Shown here piece by piece: positions 60,329 through 64,000 of a DNA stretch of 64,000 nt. Each line of letters starts with the position of its first letter. Position 1 is the stretch's first letter. The notes beneath the pieces were generated by a model, which saw only the letters and a list, made by a program, of their open reading frames with translations, was not told where the DNA came from and did no database searches. The stretch covers positions 186,001 to 250,000 of the forward strand of contig NZ_JAKNDA010000003.1 in NCBI RefSeq assembly GCF_023155095.1, read 5' to 3'. A program made the position numbers and the translations under genes. The DNA is from Idiomarina aminovorans. Lineage in GTDB: Bacteria; Pseudomonadota; Gammaproteobacteria; Enterobacterales; Alteromonadaceae.

Positions 60329-61096
60329 CTACGCGTCCTCATCCTCATTACCGATTCGTTTTGACTCGGCCAGATAATTACGCAAAATTCCCTCTATTAC
60401 ACGGGGGTTTTGACCATCCTGAATCCCTAAAATAGCGTCCAGTATGAGTTGTTGGTTCAGCTTTTCCTGTTCTGCCCTTAATAACAGTTTGTTGGCAAGA
60501 GGAATCGCAATAACGTTGGCCAGAAAAGCACCATAGAGCGTTGTTAACAAAGCAACAGCCATCGCCGGACCAATAGCCTTAGGATCATCCATGTTAGCTA
60601 ACATCGCAACTAAGCCTATTAAAGTACCAATCATACCCATAGCAGGGGAAACGTCACTCAGTATTTTAAATACCCGGGCACCTTCTTCGTGACGCGAAAA
60701 GCTCATTTTTATATCTTTAGACAACGTCTGGCGGACAACTTCGGCATCGTGGCCGTCAACTAACATGTCCACGCCTTTACGAAAAAACTTATTAGAGATT
60801 TCGGCTTCTTCAAGTGCTAAAAAACCACCTTTACGTGCAGAGTCAGCCATTTCAACCGCGTTATCAATAAGTTCCTGTGGGTGCTCAATCTTAAAAGAGA
60901 ACGCTTTTATCACCACCTTACCGGTCCCTAAAAACTGACTTAATGTAAAGTTAGACAAGGTGACAAATAATGATCCCCCAAATACAATGAATATTGAACG
61001 AGTATCTAAATAGAGCGTAACGTCACCGCCGAGAATCATTGCCATAATGACAAAGCCGATGGCGCCGATAATTCCTACGAGCGTTGCTATATCCAC
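60329..61096 (-). CDS. pomA: Flagellar stator protein PomA
   Basis: A 255-residue protein with four membrane helices. GIIGAIGFVIMAMILGG starts helix 1, and SPAMGMIGTLIGLVAMLANM with AMAVALLTTLYGAFLANVIA are helices 3 and 4. The cytoplasmic loop between helices 2 and 3 carries the charged residues that touch FliG. The start is GTG. It forms the ion channel with PomB. No other flagellar genes are in the window. Confidence 0.92.
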   Translation of the reverse strand: MDIATLVGIIGAIGFVIMAMILGGDVTLYLDTRSIFIVFGGSLFVTLSNFTLSQFLGTGKVVIKAFSFKIEHPQELIDNAVEMADSARKGGFLALEEAEISNKFFRKGVDMLVDGHDAEVVRQTLSKDIKMSFSRHEEGARVFKILSDVSPAMGMIGTLIGLVAMLANMDDPKAIGPAMAVALLTTLYGAFLANVIAIPLANKLLLRAEQEKLNQQLILDAILGIQDGQNPRVIEGILRNYLAESKRIGNEDEDA

Positions 61097-61298
61097 TCAG
61101 CTTTCCTCCCCGATTTACGTTTTCGCTTATGCTACTGTGCTTATTCTTAAACAATCGCAGCGTTCTGACAAGCGACATCTGATCATCTTACACAGGAATA
61201 ATGAGATCATCGGCTGACATTCGGGATTCTTTATCGGATAATTAACTTTCATTCTAGTAGCAACGCGGCTCATAACAGATTTTAAGGCAGACTCAGCT

Positions 61299-61538
61299 AT
61301 GGCAGAAGAACAGAAGCAACAATCCTTTGAACAGGCTCTGGAACAGTTAGAGCAACTGGTTAATGAACTGGAACAAGGCGATTTGCCATTAGAACAATCA
61401 TTGAAAAAGTTCGAGCAAGCCGTTCAGCTGTCCCGCTCCAGCCAGCAGCAACTGCAACAGGCTGAACAAAAAGTCACCACCTTGTTGGCAGAGCAACAAC
61501 AATCTGGCAATGATGAAAGCGATGGAGAACTGATGTGA
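61299..61538 (+). CDS. xseB: Exodeoxyribonuclease VII small subunit
   Basis: A 79-residue helical protein with the family pattern FEQALEQLEQLVNELEQGDL then PLEQSLKKFEQAVQLSR. It is one subunit of exonuclease VII. It overlaps ispA by 4 bp in the usual xseB-ispA-dxs order. Confidence 0.94.
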   Translation: MAEEQKQQSFEQALEQLEQLVNELEQGDLPLEQSLKKFEQAVQLSRSSQQQLQQAEQKVTTLLAEQQQSGNDESDGELM

Positions 61539-62422
61539 CGATTCATTCGTTAACAGCAGCAACACGGAAACAAGTCGACAGTTTTTTACAACAAAAGCTC
61601 GAATCGCTAACCTTAAATGAGCCTCTGCGCCAGGCAATGCAGCACGGTGTGTTGCTGGGAGGCAAGCGCATTCGTCCCTACCTGGTCATGACCATTGCGG
61701 ATATTTGCGGTGCCAGCGAGGTTGACGCCATACGTGCGGCAGCGGCTATTGAGTTAATACACGCTTACTCATTAATTCATGATGACTTACCGGCTATGGA
61801 CAATGACGACTTGCGTCGCGGTCAACCCACTTGCCACATTGCCTACGACGAAGCCACAGCAATTCTCGCGGGTGATGCGCTGCAGACCCTGGCCTTTGAA
61901 ATACTGACCGAAACCGGCATGCAGCAGCTACCCGCTGAGCGTCAATTACAATTAGTCAGTGTATTAGCCAAAGCAAGTGGCGCTCGCGGCATGTGCGCCG
62001 GTCAGGCAATCGACTTACAGGCAACCGGCAAAGTTGTAACAGAGAGTGCCCTGCAACAAATGCACTTAAGTAAAACCGGTGCGCTGATAACTGCAGCGGC
62101 CAGTTTGGGGGTCTTATGTGGCAACAGCGACGCGCAGCAATGGCTGCAGAAATTCGAGCAATTTTCGCAATATCTGGGGCTGGCATTTCAAGTTCAGGAT
62201 GATATTCTCGATGTTACCGGTAACACCGAAGCGCTGGGCAAACCGCAGGGCTCGGATACCGCATCTGAAAAATCCACTTACGTGCGTTTGTTAGGTATTG
62301 AAGGGGCTCAACAGCGCTTACAAAACTTACACGATAAAGCACTACAGTCATTAAACGATATCCCTTACAATACCGACATACTCAAACAATTTTCCGACTT
62401 ACTGTTAAAACGGGATCACTAA
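61535..62422 (+). CDS. ispA: Farnesyl diphosphate synthase
   Basis: A 295-residue prenyltransferase with the two Asp-rich motifs HDDLPAMDNDDLRRG and FQVQDDILDVTG and the GGKRIRPYL basic site. It condenses IPP with DMAPP and GPP to farnesyl diphosphate. The start overlaps the end of xseB and the stop is 4 bp before dxs. Confidence 0.95.
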   Translation: MTIHSLTAATRKQVDSFLQQKLESLTLNEPLRQAMQHGVLLGGKRIRPYLVMTIADICGASEVDAIRAAAAIELIHAYSLIHDDLPAMDNDDLRRGQPTCHIAYDEATAILAGDALQTLAFEILTETGMQQLPAERQLQLVSVLAKASGARGMCAGQAIDLQATGKVVTESALQQMHLSKTGALITAAASLGVLCGNSDAQQWLQKFEQFSQYLGLAFQVQDDILDVTGNTEALGKPQGSDTASEKSTYVRLLGIEGAQQRLQNLHDKALQSLNDIPYNTDILKQFSDLLLKRDH

Positions 62423-62426
62423 CTGA

Positions 62427-64000
62427 ATGACTCAACAATACCCGTTACTCGATAAAATTAACTTCCCCCCTGACTTGCGTCGTTTATCACGCACGCAGTT
62501 ACCGGACTTGTGTGCCGAAATTCGCCAATTCTTACTCACTTCGGTCAGTCAAAGTAGCGGACACCTTGCGTCTGGTTTAGGCACCGTGGAGTTAACTGTC
62601 GCTCTGCACTATATCTACCACACCCCTGAAGATAAACTTGTGTGGGATGTTGGTCATCAGGCTTACCCGCATAAAATACTGACCGGCCGTAAGCAGCAAC
62701 TGCACACCATTCGTCAAAAAGATGGATTGCACCCTTTTCCGTGGCCGCAAGAAAGCGAATACGATGTCCTTTCAGTGGGACACTCAAGCACTTCTATATC
62801 CGCCGCTTTAGGCCTGGCTGTAGCCGCTGAGCGGCGAAATCTGGGGCAAAAAGTCGTGTCCATTATCGGCGACGGAGCCATGACCGCCGGCATGGCCTTT
62901 GAAGCTATGAACCATGCCGGTGACATAAAACCGGATATGCTGGTTGTGTTGAACGACAACGATATGTCTATTTCAGAGAATGTTGGTGCGCTGAATCATC
63001 ACTTTGCCCGTCTTTTATCAGGGCGTTTTTATACCTCATTGCGCGAAGGCAGTAAAAAGCTACTTGGCCCGCTTCCGCCTATTCGCCATTTTGCCAGCCG
63101 TGCTGAAGAACACATGAAAGGCATGATGGCTCCGGGTACTATTTTTGAAGAACTGGGGTTCAATTATATTGGTCCTATCGACGGTCACGATGTCGAAACT
63201 CTGGTTAAAACCTTATCGAATATGCGCGACTTGAGCGGACCGCAGTTACTGCACATTGTCACGCAAAAAGGCAAAGGTTATAAACCCGCCGAGAAAGATC
63301 CCATTGGTTATCACGGGGTGCCTAAATTTGACCCGGCGGAATGCTGTTTGCCGAAAAAGGCCCCCGGCATTCCCAGCTACTCTGAAATTTTCGGCCAGTG
63401 GCTATGCGATACAGCCATTGACGATGTATTGCTAATGGCGGTTACACCAGCAATGCGTGAAGGCTCTGGTATGGTTGAATTCTCACAACGCTTCCCACAG
63501 CAATATTTTGATGTTGCTATTGCCGAGCAGCATAGCGTGACTTATGCGGCAGGCCTGGCGATTGCAGGGATGAAACCCATAGTTGCCATTTATTCCACCT
63601 TTTTACAGCGTGGTTACGATCAACTCATTCATGATGTCGCCTTGCAAAACCTTGACGTGCTGTTTGCTATTGATCGCGCCGGTATTGTCGGCGCAGACGG
63701 ACCGACCCATCAGGGCGCCTTTGACTTAAGCTATCTGCGGTGTATACCCAATATGCTGGTTATGGCTCCAAGCAACGAACAAGAGTGTCTGGATATGCTG
63801 ACCACCGGCTACCAGCACAAAGGTCCTGCCGCGGTTCGTTACCCTCGCGGAGCGGGCATTGGTATGGAGCTGAATAAAGGCAAAGCAATCGACATCGGCA
63901 AAGCAAGAACCATCCGTCAGGGCAAGGATATCGCGTTCCTCAACTTTGGTGCTTTGTTACCCGACGTCGAAAAAGCAGCCTCGGCATTTGACGCCACTGT
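62427..64000 (+). CDS. dxs: 1-deoxy-D-xylulose-5-phosphate synthase, cut by the window edge
   Basis: The ATG at 62427 opens a frame that stays open to the right edge (524 codons of an expected 620 or so). Thiamin diphosphate binding is seen in [20 protein letters not shown] and NDNDMSIS. Family landmarks include [25 protein letters not shown] and [13 protein letters not shown]. It makes DXP from pyruvate and glyceraldehyde 3-phosphate, the first step of the MEP route that feeds IspA. Confidence 0.95.
   Translation, partial: MTQQYPLLDKINFPPDLRRLSRTQLPDLCAEIRQFLLTSVSQSSGHLASGLGTVELTVALHYIYHTPEDKLVWDVGHQAYPHKILTGRKQQLHTIRQKDGLHPFPWPQESEYDVLSVGHSSTSISAALGLAVAAERRNLGQKVVSIIGDGAMTAGMAFEAMNHAGDIKPDMLVVLNDNDMSISENVGALNHHFARLLSGRFYTSLREGSKKLLGPLPPIRHFASRAEEHMKGMMAPGTIFEELGFNYIGPIDGHDVETLVKTLSNMRDLSGPQLLHIVTQKGKGYKPAEKDPIGYHGVPKFDPAECCLPKKAPGIPSYSEIFGQWLCDTAIDDVLLMAVTPAMREGSGMVEFSQRFPQQYFDVAIAEQHSVTYAAGLAIAGMKPIVAIYSTFLQRGYDQLIHDVALQNLDVLFAIDRAGIVGADGPTHQGAFDLSYLRCIPNMLVMAPSNEQECLDMLTTGYQHKGPAAVRYPRGAGIGMELNKGKAIDIGKARTIRQGKDIAFLNFGALLPDVEKAASAFDAT

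Overview
The window looks like a chromosomal segment of a marine gammaproteobacterium of the Alteromonadales, most likely Idiomarina or a close relative. This is an inference from gene order and content, not a database match. The order ygfB-pepP-ubiH-ubiI next to gcvTHP, zapA followed by 6S RNA, xseB-ispA-dxs beside pomAB and thiI, extended PstC and PstA, a TtpC-type TonB system and NhaD all fit that group. Coding density is high. Three convergent gene pairs share a 4-bp palindromic stop, and many same-strand neighbours overlap by 1-4 bp. I saw no rRNA, tRNA, CRISPR array or complete insertion sequence.

Layout. (1) 1-3284: the end of a Crp/Fnr-like regulator, then small housekeeping or accessory genes (nitroreductase, YdcZ-type transporter, GNAT acetyltransferase, DUF4177, YidD, TM2). 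(2) 3312-8287: an accessory island. It holds a decayed hipBA module, an orphan antitoxin, and then a minus-strand run of integron gene cassettes separated by attC sites with no integrase in view: BrnTA with a defective brnT, DUF2971, a PIN-like protein, a VanZ-like protein and a putative nuclease. (3) 8543-23440: a core block with gcvTHP and a divergent LysR gene, ubiI-ubiH-pepP-ygfB, zapA-ssrS, an exported amidohydrolase, fau, rpiA and serA. (4) 23437-41336: phosphate genes. phoB-phoR, pstS, pstCAB and phoU are preceded by PhoB-box-like sites at phoB, pstS and pstC. Further on, a six-gene TonB energising operon and a divergent sensor kinase share an intergenic region with PhoB-like boxes facing both ways. 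An AEC transporter and a porin lie between. (5) 41410-49434: rdgC, an HDOD protein, an M49-like lipoprotein, a cluster of palindromic repeats, and an arsenate operon (ArsC-ArsR fusion, GAPDH, ArsJ, flavin reductase, then a DksA-like gene). (6) 49438-56265: a probable operon of SulP transporter, universal stress protein, NhaD antiporter, NUDIX and patatin genes, with a second paralogous stress protein divergent to it. (7) 56297-64000: srmB-like helicase, VanZ-like protein, thiI, pomAB, xseB, ispA and the start of dxs.

How the parts work together. PhoBR would sense low phosphate, induce Pst uptake and, if the boxes are real, also the TonB complex that powers outer-membrane import. The arsenate operon would deal with the toxic analogue of phosphate: GAPDH makes 1-arseno-3-phosphoglycerate for export by ArsJ, while the fused ArsC domain could make the arsenite that its own ArsR domain senses.

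The most unusual feature is a family of large palindromes (14204-14334, 44896-45070, 45078-45236 and a half copy at 46063-46144). Each can fold into a three-way junction. The stem sequences differ between copies but stay complementary within a copy, while the junction strands (ACGC, GCTTG, ACAC/ACACT) and two hairpin tips (ATCC) are kept.
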